Assembly (NCBI GenBank): GCA_009829735.1
Contig: CM020618.1
Location: forward strand, 42,043,569-42,107,568
Origin: Pyropia yezoensis
Lineage: Eukaryota; Rhodophyta; Bangiophyceae; Bangiales; Bangiaceae
Direction: 5' to 3'
Length of the DNA stretch: 64,000 nt
Position numbers and translations under genes: made by a program. The notes beneath the pieces are model-generated. The model was not told the origin of the DNA. It saw only the letters and a program-made list of their open reading frames with translations, and ran no database searches. Within the stretch, counting starts at the first letter, position 1, and every line of letters starts with the position of its first letter. Positions 1 to 9,765 of this stretch are shown piece by piece.

Positions 1-23
1 GGTCGGAACTGAGGAGAGGGGAG

Positions 24-493
24 TGTGGCAGTATTGACCCCCAGGTAGGGGGGCAACACGTGCCATGCACGGGGCGGCAGGCCACTAGCCTGACCCGTTC
101 CTCCCCCTGCTTTTGGGTCCATATTCCTTAAGTTTGGGATAGTTAGCTTAGTAGTAAATCCAACTTGGATTTGAGGGTTTTCTGCATTTATCGTCTTGAA
201 CTTTCGTGTGGCCCGGTGGGCAGGTGCTGGGGTGGGAGATTCTGAGTGGCGAGATTCTGAGAGGACCCTGGGGGGATAAGGGGAGGGACAGCGGGGCTTG
301 GCCTTGCTTCCCCGTCCCGACCAAGAAACTGTTGGCCCACACACTATCTTTTTGTTTGTCAGTTGGGGGATTGCCCCACGACAGGGATAGAGTGTTTTGC
401 GACTTGCACTTCTTCTGGTTCTCCCGAGACGGGAGGCAGCCCTTGCGCACCGCCCCAACTTGGGTGCCGTTTGTGCGAGTGGTTTTTGCCACA
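24..493 (+). repeat. Left terminal inverted repeat
   Basis: This 470-bp repeat is matched in reverse complement by 2495-2963. It contains a short internal direct repeat, GAGATTCTGAG, also present in the other copy. Differences between the copies are scattered substitutions and a few small indels, as expected for an old insertion whose two ends decayed independently. Confidence 0.8.
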
Positions 494-541
494 TCCCAAA
501 GCCCAAGTGGCTATTTTGGCTTTGAGAGCCATTGCAAATGC

Positions 542-760
542 TCAGAGTCGACCGCTACGATCGTCTCCCCCGCCCCCGCCCCCGCTTCCCGCAAGATCTT
601 GCCCCCGCCGGCCTGGCAGGCATGGCCGGAAGAGGCTGCCGACGCGCACCGCTTTGCCCGCCGGGGTCACCACCCGCACCTCGGCCAGCGCCGCCCAGTC
701 GACCGCAACGTTGAGGCGGGCGGCGGCGACGGCGGGGGTGGCGACGGCAGCCGGCGGGGG
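542..760 (-). pseudogene. Possible captured gene fragment inside the TIR element
   Basis: On the minus strand a stretch reads AALAEVRVVTPAGKAVRVG after an Ala-rich segment. It looks like an N-terminal domain boundary of a thioredoxin-fold or peroxiredoxin-like protein, where a beta strand is followed by a G-x-x-V-x-V-x-x-L pattern. The flanking frame is low-complexity and no downstream catalytic CxxC-type motif is present. The family guess is weak; the observation is only that this piece looks more protein-like than its surroundings. Confidence 0.2.
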
Positions 761-2368
761 GCGGTGGCCGTGGGGGTAGTGGGTGCCCGAGGGGGCGGGG
801 GCGGTTGAAGCCTTGACGATGGACGGCGGCGGGTGGGTGGGTATGGTGGAGGAGGTGGGGGTGGAGATGGTGATGGTGGTGGTGGTGGGCGACTGGGGGG
901 GGAGCGCCACGGGGAACACCCCGCCAGGCAGGGGCGGAGACGGTGCCATGGGCATTGATGTGGGCGGAAGCGGTTCCGGGGGTGCGCGATGGCCGGCGGG
1001 TGGGGGAAGAGGGTGGGAAGGGGGGCAGGGGAAGCGGCAGGATGGGTGAGCAGACCAGGGCGGGGGGGTGGGATGGAGATGGAAGTGAGGGCAACGGCCA
1101 CCGGTGGTTTGGGGTGGGTGGGTGGGGGGGGACGCAGATGTGCGCGCGGTGCGAGGAGGCGGGGACAAGGACGGCGCTCGCTGTGCGACGCGCGGTCCTG
1201 CAAGGGGGCGAGGGGCGGGGGAGGTGGGAAGGGATGATGACGGGAGCCGCACCGCCACCGCCTCGTCCGCCGCGCAGCGACCGGCGAGGGGCGCAGGAAG
1301 GGTAGGTGGCACGCTGCCGCCGACGGTGGGCAAGGCGGCGTGGGGGAGGGGGGGGGGGGGGGGGAAGAGGGCGGGGGGGATGGGCACGACGCGCGGTCGA
1401 GATGGCAGGCAGCCGGTGGATGATGATGCGGCGGCTGGGGGGCCCAACAGCGGGAGTGCCGGCGCGGCTGCGTCGATAGCCGCGGCGTGTGGGGGCGAGG
1501 AGGCCCGCCGCCTCGGCCTTGGGGTGGTCTGCCCACAGTCGCCGCCGCTGCCGCTGTGCACCGAGGCGGGGGGGGGTGTTGCAGAGTTGGCCCCACGCAG
1601 GGGCCTTGTATTTGGAAAAAGAGGTCCCACATCGGTTCTGGAAGGAAAAAGATATGGGGGGGGGTGGGGGGGAGATGTGGGGGGCAGCTGGATTCGGGGG
1701 TGCCAAACAGAGGGTTTTTCGTTGAGTATGGGAAACTAACTATGCTAGCAAACTACGACAAGCGGAAGAAGGCATACGAGAAGAGGGGCGCCCGACCAGG
1801 AAGCGCACACGTCAGTGCGGGGAGCAGCGGGTTGCGGCGCGAGGAACGGGACGCTGCCCACCGCTGGGGCCGGTGGGAGCGACCCGGGCAGGCGGTTGAT
1901 AAGTCGCCCAGGGCTGCCCAGCTGCTGCCCGGCGAGTGCACCCCGGCCAGCCGCCGCGTGCGCCTGTCGTCGCCCGGCGCCCAGGCGTCGCGCGGCAGCA
2001 GCTGCGAGGGCGAAGCGGCCCATGCGTGGACCGCCGCTTCGGCACCTTCAGGGGCCGAGCGCCCCCCTCCCCCCCGCCCACCCACCTCGCACCCACGAGG
2101 GGGGCGGCAAGGGGGGATGGGGAGGGGGGGGGGGGGGGGCCCGGCGCCGCTGGGACGAGGTGGTACCGGGGGAAAGGGGGGAGTGGGGTAGCGTCGACGC
2201 GTCCGCCGCTTGGCCAACCCCGGCGGCACCCGCCGGGCCGGCCCCTTGAAACCGCCGCCTCGGGTCACGGTCGGGCCCAGTTGCGGGATCCTCCGCAGGT
2301 GGCGGGAAAGAGGGGTCACAGCTGGAGTCGGGGGTGCCATTCAGAAGAAAGATGACCGCCCGCTGCTG

Positions 2369-2490
2369 CTATTTTACAAGCACCGTGCGGGGCAGGTAGC
2401 GGGAGAAGAGCGCCCTTGCCGCGGGCGTGTCGTCGAGCTGTGCGTCGATGTAGTGCTTGAAGGCGGTCTTGACCGGCGCCAAGCCCATGA
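2369..2490 (-). pseudogene. C-terminal gene fragment inside the TIR element
   Basis: Just inside the right inverted repeat the minus strand encodes about 40 residues ending in ...ARALFSRYLPRTVLVK and a TAG stop. The composition (KTAFKHYIDAQLDD) is that of an ordinary amphipathic protein end, unlike the proline-rich frames beside it. I do not recognise the family. It could be the tail of an element-encoded protein or a captured host exon. Confidence 0.25.
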
Positions 2491-2494
2491 GCTG

Positions 2495-2963
2495 TGTGGT
2501 AAAAACCACTCGGACACGCGACACCCGAGTTGGGGCGGTGTACAAGGGCTGCCTCCCGTATCGGGGGAACCGGAAGAAGTGCAAGTCGCACACACTCTAT
2601 CCCTGTTGTGGGGCAATCCCTCCACTGACAAACAAGAAGATGGTGTGTGGGCCAACAGTTTCTTGGTCGGGACGGGGAAGCAAGGCCAAGCCCCGCTGTC
2701 CCTCCCCTTATCCCCCCAGGGTCCCCTCAGAATCTCGCCACTCAGAATCTCCCACCCCAGCACCTGCCCACCGGGCCACACGAAAATTCAAGACGATAAA
2801 TGCAGAAAACCCTCAAATCCAAGTTGGATTTACTACTAAGCTAACTATCCCAAACTTAAGGAATATGGACCCAAATGCAGGAGGAGGAACGGGTCAGGCT
2901 AGTGGCCTGCCGCCCCGTGCATGGCACGTGTTGCCCCCCTATCTGGGGGTCAATACTGCCACA
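2495..2963 (-). repeat. Right terminal inverted repeat
   Basis: Reverse-complement partner of 24-493. Similarity stops at 2495; inward from there the sequence becomes the end of an unrelated minus-strand reading frame. Confidence 0.8.
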
Positions 2964-3919
2964 AGATTGATGATGAGAGCGGGCGACAGCCCGACGGCGT
3001 GGGCGGCGCTGGCGGCCCCCGCCCGCAGCGAGTGGCCTATCCACTTCGTGCCAGGTGCGGGTTGGTAGGACATGCCCGTCAGGTGCTTGCGCAGCCACAC
3101 CGTCACGATCTTGGTGGGCAAAGGAAGAAAGGCCGCGCGCCCAGGCGGGGCAAACAGGTGTGCCCCAGCTGGACGACCGGCGTGAAAGTGGCGCAGCCAT
3201 AGACGGCGAACGAGGCGGAGGGGCTCGTCTGCCGCCTAGCCGCCGTGCCCGAAAGGGATGCGGAAGGCCAACCGCGTGCCCGCCTTCAAGATGCCCATCT
3301 TGTACAGCGGCACTTGCACGCAGAGGCCGTCCTCCAGCACAGTGACGTCCTTGGCCCGGACGTTTGCCGCCGCCTCCGGCCGGTTGCACATGACGAAGCC
3401 CAACACGAGGCCCGCGCACTCCCGCTCGGTCGCCGCGTCAGACGCGCTCAGGCCCTTGCGGGCGATGGCCAGTACCACCTCAGCTGGCAGCGGCGCTCGT
3501 ACCTACGGCAGGGCGCCGGCCGCCTCGACGTGCAGTCGTCGGAAGCCCACCTTGGCGTCCGCCACCACCGGATCGTCAGTGGGATAAGGTAGGCCGGCCA
3601 CTCGGTGGACGGCGCAGATGGCGGCCAGGTAGTTGTTCACCGTCTCGGGCTTGACTGTGCCGGCGGCCAGGTAAGTGCCCATGTAGCGGACGACCGTCTC
3701 AGGTGCCGCGGGCAGCGAGCGAAGGCCCCTGCGGCAGCAGAAGTCCACTAAAGCCTCCCACGAGCTCACGTAGCGCTGCATTGTCGTATGCTGGTACTTG
3801 GCCGCGACTAGGCGGCGTGCCTCCGGGGCACCCTCACCGTGGCCGTAGCGGCGTTGAAGCAGGCCGTCTACGAGGCCGCGCCATCGTTCTAGGCGGGGCA
3901 CCGGGTTGCGGGTCCTCAC
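2964..3919 (-). pseudogene. DIRS-type tyrosine recombinase, broken by two in-frame TAG stops
   Basis: One minus-strand frame runs through the whole interval. It reads the N-terminal SAM-like domain (QRYVSSWEALVDFCCRRGL), a middle part with CNRPEAAANVRAKDV that should carry the first catalytic arginine, and then WIGHSLRAGAASAAHAVGLS, which contains the H-x-x-R motif of tyrosine recombinases. TAG codons lie at about 3503-3505 and 3236-3238 without any change of frame. After ALIINL the frame enters the neighbouring TIR element, so the final segment with the nucleophilic tyrosine is missing. Its beginning overlaps the RT stop codon by four bases (GTGA). A catalytically intact recombinase cannot come from this copy. 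Confidence 0.75.
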
Positions 3920-5313
3920 CCATCGAACCGGAAGACCGCTACCCTACAGGTCGGGAGCTTCGCTGCTCCCGCTCGTGCGCCGTGGGTGGAGACCTCATCG
4001 GCCGCCGGCAGCAGCTGGAAGTGGCTGCAGTGGCGCGCAGCCAAGTGCCACCACGCTTTGGCGGGCCACACCGGCGCCACGAGGGTGACCGACGCGTCCT
4101 GCTGGATGATCTTGCGCACCACTGGCAACAACAGTTTGAACTGCGGGTTGCACCAGCCGTTCTCGCGCCGCCAGTCGCGCAACAACGCGTCCACGCCCGT
4201 AGAGCCCGGCGATGCCTGCTTGCTGCAGAATCGGGCGCATTTGGCGTTCTCGGCGGTAGCGCACAGGTCGATCGTGTGCGGTCCGTACGCCGCGTCCAAG
4301 CGGCGGAAGGTAGCGTCCCGCAGCGACCGGTCCGTGCTGTCCGTGGCGCGAGAGAGGCTGTCGGCGGACAGGTTCAGGGCCCTGGGCAGGTATTCGGCCC
4401 TTAGCATGACCCCGAGCGCCTCGCACACCTCCCGCAACCGCCTGAGCTCCCGCATGACTGCCGTCGACCGGGAGCGCCGGATGTTGACGACAAGCATGAC
4501 GACGCGGGAGTCTGTGACCAGCCTGAAGATCGTCTCCGGCTGCTTGAGGAAGTCCACGAAGGAGAGTAGGCCCAACCGCACGGGCCCCAGTTCGAGCAGG
4601 TTGATGTGAAGGTCCTTCCTGGCCGCCTCGTGAAGGCCGCGCGCAGGCATAACCTTGTCCCACGTAGCGCCCCACCCCGTAGAGCTGGCGTCCGTGTGTA
4701 TCGTGGCCGTGAGCGGCGCGGGCCACAGCGCGCGGCCGTTGTACGCGTTCGTCGTGAGGGCCGCCCACCACTTGGTGTCGGAGATCGTCTGCTTGCCGAA
4801 CTGGGTGCGCCTGGCCTGGGTGTGCCCTGCCATGGCCGTGTAGACCGACCGCAGTCGGAATCTCGCGGCGGGAACCGCCAGCGAGGTCGATACTGCCGTC
4901 CCGGCAAACGAGCGAAGCAGACCGTGCGGTACCCACCTGCGGTGTCGGGCGGCGTAGCGTACCAGCCGCATTGCCATGCCCATCATTTGCCTGGCGCGTT
5001 CTGGCTTTACCAGGAACAACTGGCACTCCGTGTCGATGATGAACTCCAGGAGAGATAGTTGGCGCGTGCCCGCGTTGCACCCCTCGTCGGGCTGGACGTG
5101 AAGCCCCAGCTCGTTAAACAACTGCCTCACTGCTTGGCTGCCGCGGACCGCCCCCCGCTCCGTGGCCGGGCCGTGTTTGCTCCGAGTCGGGGGGGCGCCC
5201 CCAAAGTCGTCGACGTACACAATCACCCGGAAGCCCATCTCCTGTAGCTTGTCCACGACGGGGCGACAGACGTTCATCCATATGAACGGCGCCACCTTGA
5301 GACCAAAGGGCAT
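3916..5313 (-). pseudogene. DIRS-type RT-RNase H polyprotein, 5'-truncated
   Basis: The 465-residue frame starts within the RT: MPFGLKVAPF is the conserved L/M-P-F-G-L motif and VIVYVDDFGG is the catalytic YVDD box. RNase H follows with TIHTDASSTGWGA. The C-terminal part (IDLCATAENAKCARF, then DALLRDWRRENGWCNPQ and TLVAPVWPAKAWW) matches the domain that follows RNase H in DIRS elements, often described as methyltransferase-like. The reading frame is open upstream of the ATG for only about 16 codons before a stop, so the RT fingers are lost. It ends in TGA overlapping the start of the recombinase frame. Confidence 0.75.
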
Positions 5314-5360
5314 GGTGTTGCACCGGAAGTGTAAGGATTTGCCCCTTAAATCGCCACCCG

Positions 5361-6301
5361 GATCTCAGGGGATATGGACTGGGACCTCTCCTTACATGTC
5401 CGGCCCCGATAACTCCCCCCAAGACACATCAATTCCCCACTACCCTGGGCGACACCACGCTGTGTCCCTGACATTTTGCGGACGTCGGCCGACCGCATGA
5501 AAGCCGCCGTCAACGCACTGTCGGAACCCTGTCATGGACGTCGAAACTCGACAACGAGGAGCGAGTGACATCGTCGACCAACCACGGGCGGACATCCCCG
5601 TCTGTGCTGCCTGAATTTTATTCTCTGCGCTGCTTGAAAGCTGGCATCAAGGACAAGTCACATGATTCACCGACACTGAGAACACCGCACATCCTCGCTG
5701 GCGGCTGAGTGCGATATGACTGGCTCGCCGGCTTTTGGATTGATTGAATTCGGCCAGCTGGTTGGTGCCTGGCTGGCCGGTCAAGGGATTGATTGAATTT
5801 GGCCTTGCTGGCCCTTACAGCCAGTCGGACCTTCTGGCCGATCGGCGTGCTGAGCCGGCTGGTGGCGCGCGCTGGGCGCCATCCACGGGACCCCCTTCGT
5901 TTCGGGCAAACTGGGGCTGCACTCCTTTAGTGCGCACGCCCGCCCGTGCTTTGTTCTGAGAGACATGCTTTGTTTTTGGACCGTTCTGTGCCTACCGGCG
6001 GTGCGATGGGGAAACGCATGCTTTGGGGCACCTCGGGTGCCCCGACGCGAGTATATAGTGCGTGGGTGTCGGCGCCATCGGGGGAGACGAGAGGGGCAAC
6101 CACAGACACAGACCTATGACACTGTTAACCTTTTGTACCCTCGATCCCCACCGACGTCGCGCCCATCTTCTTGCCCAGACCCACCCCCGTCGAGACCACC
6201 GTCCTCTTCCCCGTGCCGGGCCGCCCCATTGGCTCGCAGGGCCCGCTGACACCCCCACGCGTACGTTGAGGGCTCCCCGGTTTTGGGTGGGTCCTCACAT
6301 G
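5361..6301 (+). other. Probable 5' LTR and promoter region of the gypsy remnant
   Basis: No gene is visible here. A 49-bp-period imperfect direct repeat lies near 5738-5830 (GATTGATTGAATT occurs at 5738 and 5787). A TATATA box at 6052-6057 sits 8 bases after a perfect hairpin. About 240 bases downstream, CTCACATG precedes TGGTAGCATCCG, a plausible primer-binding site. If that is right, this stretch includes the LTR, ending in ACA near 6298. Its left boundary cannot be placed because the 3' LTR copy is not in the window. Confidence 0.4.
6025..6057 (+). promoter_or_regulatory. Hairpin next to a TATA box
   Basis: GGGGCACC-TCG-GGTGCCCC (6025-6043) is a perfect 8-bp stem with a 3-base loop. TATATA follows at 6052-6057. 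The spacing suggests core-promoter architecture of the retroelement. Confidence 0.45.
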
Positions 6302-6313
6302 TGGTAGCATCCG
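6302..6313 (+). other. Candidate primer-binding site TGGTAGCATCCG
   Basis: It starts with TGG, complementary to a tRNA 3' CCA, and lies two bases after a possible LTR end (..ACA). TGGTAGC resembles initiator-Met tRNA primer sites known from fungal elements, but the matching algal tRNA was not checked. Confidence 0.35.
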
Positions 6314-6991
6314 ATTGTTCGACTTTCTACCTGGCGGTGACTGCGATTCCGTGCGTGATTTGGACCTCCTTGCGATTGTGACGTCGTGTTGCCCCCTGCG
6401 TTCGGCTTGTCACGGGCGTTGTAATACGAACGCAGTGGGTTCCACGAATCACACCGAAAAAATATTTCCCTGACACTGCCATCGCGCTTGATGTCACGGA
6501 TTTTTTCTTTTTGGTCAACCGATTGTTGAATCCCAGTGAGTTCCAAATCAGGTTCCGAATATTCTTCCTCGGCTGTGGCGGCCGCGTCGGCATCCTCCGG
6601 CACGACGGCCCGCAACCCGGTGGCCTCGTCACGTGGAAACCCTGAGTTCCGCGCACCCCCGACGACCCGCGCACCCCCGACGATCCGCGGCGCTGTTACA
6701 GCGCGCGGCTCGTCGGCACGCGGCAGTCCGTCGGCACGCTGCCCCGTGGGAGGGCACCACCACCCGGGGGCACGCAGCCCCCCGGCGGGCGCCTTCTCCA
6801 CCTCCACCCAGGCGGCCCCCCCGCACCTATCCCTGCTGGGGCGGACCGCTCCCAAGCCCCCCCTCTCGGGCAAGGGCAAGGGCCCTGCCTCGGCGGGCAC
6901 AGCGGCCCGGACGAACCGGCGCCTGCTGCTGCCCCCGCAGGAAACGGCGCGCCGTTTCATCGCGCCGCCCCCACCGCTGATTGAGCACATT

Positions 6992-7279
6992 ATGCCGACC
7001 ACCGCGCGGGCGGTGGAACAGCGCGAACAGCGCCGAATCGCCAAGGCCCGCCACATCCCACTGGGCACACACCAGTGTAAGCCCTGCGGTGTGACGTGCA
7101 ACAGCCTATCGGTGTTGCGCGACCATCGCAACTCACGTCGGCATCGCAATACTGTCAACCGCCCTTCCACTCTCCCACGCTGCGATCCCTGTGGGCGTGA
7201 ACTTGATTCGATGGTTCAATTTAAAAGCCACTTGCGTGGCAAGGCGCACCACCGCCAGCTGGCGCGGGGCACCGATTGA
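6992..7279 (+). CDS. Two-finger C2H2 (U1/matrin-like) zinc-finger protein ahead of gag
   Basis: From the first in-frame ATG this encodes 95 residues; the frame is open back to about 6530 without an ATG. Two fingers are clear: CKPCGVTCNSLSVLRDHRNSRRH and CDPCGRELDSMVQFKSHLRG plus KAHH. Both have C-x2-C-x12-H-x5-H spacing, which is characteristic of U1-type/matrin zinc fingers that bind RNA or nucleic acid. The upstream open part is Pro/Ser/Ala-rich. It lies between a candidate primer-binding site (6302) and gag (7622), so it may be an extra protein of the retroelement. It could also be a captured or interrupted host gene. Confidence 0.5.
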   Translation: MPTTARAVEQREQRRIAKARHIPLGTHQCKPCGVTCNSLSVLRDHRNSRRHRNTVNRPSTLPRCDPCGRELDSMVQFKSHLRGKAHHRQLARGTD

Positions 7280-7621
7280 CAACCCCCATTGATCTACCGC
7301 GAGAGCCCGATTGTCCCCCTCTGATCTCCCCCCCGCGTGAGAATCCGACGAGACCGACTCGGGCCCGAGCGCGGACGCCGACCGAAAATCCGATTGCGCG
7401 CCCTCGAACGATTTGCTTGTGATTGGATTTAACGAAATAGTGTTGCACGCTCTTCATCTCGTCGCCGCGATCGCGCGGCACTTGACCAATTGTCGCGCGC
7501 CACTACGTCGCTTGACCGAAGTACTTACACAAATCCACCCGGACTTCGTCTGGCGTTTCCTGTAAGTCCAGGTCGCTCTGTCCTGTGAAATTGTAACTCC
7601 TGGAGTTAACTCCTGGAAACG
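7280..7621 (+). other. Leader between zinc-finger frame and gag
   Basis: This stretch is moderately AT-richer and non-coding, with repeated GATTG-type words. An imperfect repeat, AACTCCTGGAGTTAACTCCTGGAAACG, precedes the gag ATG (two AACTCCTGGA copies). It is probably the untranslated leader. Confidence 0.4.
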
Positions 7622-8527
7622 ATGGACCCCTCGAGTACTGCTGGCGGGACCCCGGTCACTTCTGGGTCGTCATCCGGTACCCCCAGTGTCGAGGCATGGA
7701 ATCAGCTTACGACATTTGTGACGCAAATGCGTGACGAGCTCGAGGCACACAAGGTGGAATTGGAAGACACGAAGCAGCAGCTCGCCGAGACCAAGGCGAA
7801 AGCAGCCCGCGAGAACACAAAACCCGCACGGCCGAACAAGCCCGGGCGGTTCTCTGGCAAACCCGGGACCATTGAAGCGTGGTGCTCCCACATGGACTCC
7901 TACGTCCGGCTGAGTGAACCCGCCGAAGCGTGTCGTGTCGCTTGCACCTATCTCGATGGAGAAGCGTTCAAATGGTGGCATACCTATTGTCAGACTACAG
8001 ACGATTCGAACTGGGACGCCTTCCGTGCTGCACTCATCCGGCGCTTCAGTCCCCTGAACAAGACGCAGGCGGCACGGGACAAGCTGCACGCATGGCGACA
8101 GATTATGGACGTCGGGACGTTTAACAAGACTTTCCTGAGTGTTGTCGTGGACATCCCAGACATCACTGAAGCGGAGAAGATTGACCGCTACACGCGAGGT
8201 CTGAAGCGGGACATCTGGCAGGCACTGTGCCTCAAGAACTACACTGAACTCGAGCCACTAATGACAGACGCCCTGCGCGTAAAAGCTGCCAAGGCTGGAG
8301 CCTCGCGCTTCACGAACAACCTCAGCAGCACCTCTGGGAAGCCGTCTGCGACGGCTGTCGTCCCCATGGACATTTCCAGCATCAAGGTCGAGAAGCTCAC
8401 GCCAGAGGAGCGCCAGCGCTGTATGCGCGAGGGACTCTGCCTTCGCTGTCGCGAAAAGGGGCACCTGGCAAAGGACTGCCCAAAAGGCCAGCGGAACTGC
8501 AGCAGCAACCGTCGTCAACAACGGTGA
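7622..8527 (+). CDS. Ty3/gypsy Gag polyprotein
   Basis: The 301-residue protein starts at ATG (ACGATGG context). Residues about 60-200 have the retrotransposon gag core: RFSGKPGTIEAWCSHMDSYV, then YLDGEAFKWWHTYC and WDAFRAALIRRFSP. The C-terminus has the CCHC zinc knuckle CLRCREKGHLAKDC for RNA packaging. An N-terminal coiled-coil-like stretch (DELEAHKVELEDTKQQLAETK) may assist multimerisation. It ends in TGA at 8525-8527, overlapped by the -1 frame of pol, which is the usual layout for programmed frameshifting. The frame is intact even though pol is broken. Confidence 0.8.
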   Translation: MDPSSTAGGTPVTSGSSSGTPSVEAWNQLTTFVTQMRDELEAHKVELEDTKQQLAETKAKAARENTKPARPNKPGRFSGKPGTIEAWCSHMDSYVRLSEPAEACRVACTYLDGEAFKWWHTYCQTTDDSNWDAFRAALIRRFSPLNKTQAARDKLHAWRQIMDVGTFNKTFLSVVVDIPDITEAEKIDRYTRGLKRDIWQALCLKNYTELEPLMTDALRVKAAKAGASRFTNNLSSTSGKPSATAVVPMDISSIKVEKLTPEERQRCMREGLCLRCREKGHLAKDCPKGQRNCSSNRRQQR

Positions 8528-9765
8528 AAGATGCTTCTTTGGTTCCGGAAAACAAACCGTCACCCTTTGAAGGCCCGCGTCTCGGGCTACTGCTTTCTAC
8601 TGCTTCTGTCAATGGCCATTTTGTTAAGGTGCTGTTCGACGACGGGTCTCCCATCAACGTCGTCTCCAGGCGCCTCATGAAAACCCTGAATGTCAAGACC
8701 ACTGAAACGGACTTCGCGGCAAACATGCCCGATGGACGTTCCCATGTACTCGCTGAAACCATTGAACCCTTAGAGATTCACATCGGCCTTTACCAAGAAC
8801 GACTACGGCTCGCCGTATGCGACCTTAGTGCGTACGACGTTATCCTCGGTAAGAAATGGCGTGATGACAAGGGCGCCAAGATCAACAACAAGAAGAACAA
8901 GATATCCTTTAAGTTCAACCACAAGAATATTTCTATCACCGCCTCCCTCAAGAAACCGGAGGGCCTCATTAGCCGGCAACGACTCGCACGTGACCTCATC
9001 CGAAGGACCCCTGTATTCGCCATCTACCTGCAGTCTGAAGACCCCTCAAGCAGGTTTGACATCAACTCCATCATTATGGGAGAAGCTGAAGACAAAAATG
9101 AAGTCCAACAGATTCTCAAGGAGTACGCTGACGTCTTCCCGGCTGAGCTCCCGGACGGACTCCCTCCCGAGCGTAGTCACAAGTTTAGCATCAAGCTGTG
9201 CGACCCTGATTTGGAAGGGATTCATCCAGCCAAGTGCCTCACCGTGGGGCTCCTCCGTTCTATTAGCGGCGAAGAAGGACGGCGGCTGGCGGATGTGCAT
9301 CGACTACCGAGCATTGAACAAGGCCACTATCAAGAATGCATATCCTCTACCACGTAACGATGACATCTTCGATCAACTACGAAAGGCCAAGTATTTCACG
9401 AAGATTGACCTCCGCTCTGGCTACCACCAGATCCGGCTCGACCCTGACACCATCCCATTGACGGCGTTCCGGACCAAGTATGGATTCTACGAGTTTACTG
9501 TGCTACCCTTCGGACTGACGAACGCCCCCGCAGTCTTCATGAACTTGATGAACGATGTGTACAGACCCTACCTGTACGACTTCATCTGCGTCTACTTAGA
9601 CGACATTTTGGTCTACAGCGAGACCTACGAGGATCATCTCAAGCACCTGAGAAAAACCCTGGCCAAGCTACGAGAACACAAGCTTTACGCCAAGGCGAGT
9701 AAGTGCCAATTCGCTTGAACCACTGTCGATTACCTCGGCCACGTCATATCTGACGCAGGCTTTTC
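8524..9765 (+). pseudogene. Ty3/gypsy Pol: protease and partial reverse transcriptase, frameshifted
   Basis: The frame beginning at the gag stop encodes an aspartic protease with VLFDDGSPINVVS (a D-D-G variant of the usual D-S/T-G) and [10 protein letters not shown]. Near 9221, DPDLE is joined directly to the [13 protein letters not shown] segment of RT in another frame. About 30 linker residues are missing, so this is a deletion not divisible by three. RT then continues: [30 protein letters not shown] and the catalytic [13 protein letters not shown] interrupts at 9716-9718. The frame resumes as TTVDYLGHVISDAGFSV and is cut by the chromovirus LTR at 9766. Confidence 0.8.

Larger units (their letters stand above)
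24..2963. mobile_element. TIR-bounded element, about 2.94 kb, transposase not recognised
   Basis: Both ends carry the same sequence in inverted orientation. The left end starts TGTGGCAGTATTGACCCCC and the right end finishes with its exact reverse complement. The inverted match runs about 470 bp at roughly 93% identity. The interior is very GC-rich and holds proline-rich minus-strand frames plus two stretches that look like pieces of normal proteins, but no recognisable transposase. The right end abuts the 3' part of a tyrosine-recombinase gene, so the element probably inserted there. No clear target-site duplication is visible: the left flank ends GGGGAG and the right flank begins AGATTG, sharing only AG. 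A non-autonomous TIR transposon that captured gene fragments fits best. Tail-to-tail ends of two retroelements is the alternative. Confidence 0.6.
2964..5360 (-). mobile_element. DIRS-like tyrosine-recombinase retrotransposon remnant
   Basis: On the minus strand, reverse transcriptase, RNase H and a DIRS-type C-terminal domain are followed at once by a tyrosine recombinase. That gene order is typical of DIRS elements and unlike LTR elements, which use an integrase. The copy is truncated at its 5' side: the RT starts only just before its PFG motif, and a TGA lies in frame near 5370. At the 3' side it is cut off by the TIR element ending at 2963. Two in-frame stops break the recombinase. No own terminal repeats can be identified. 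Confidence 0.75.
6302..9765 (+). mobile_element. Ty3/gypsy retrotransposon, internal region, defective and interrupted
   Basis: It contains, in order, a zinc-finger frame, gag with a CCHC knuckle, protease and reverse transcriptase. Pol is disabled by a frame-shifting deletion near 9221 and a TGA at 9716-9718. The element stops abruptly at 9765, where the chromovirus LTR begins. RNase H, integrase and the 3' LTR are absent. The other end is not found beyond the right chromovirus arm at 25634. Confidence 0.8.

Noticed and set aside
542-1706. Three overlapping long minus-strand frames (320-383 codons), very rich in Pro, His and Ala
   Set aside because: Open frames in several phases at once are expected in C-rich repeats such as this; no start context or family motif, apart from the short piece listed.
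1-2963. Reading 24-2963 as the paired tails of two DIRS copies facing each other
   Set aside because: Sequences outside the two termini are unrelated (1-23 has a stop in the needed frame and no recombinase residues), so a discrete TIR element fits better, though not with certainty.
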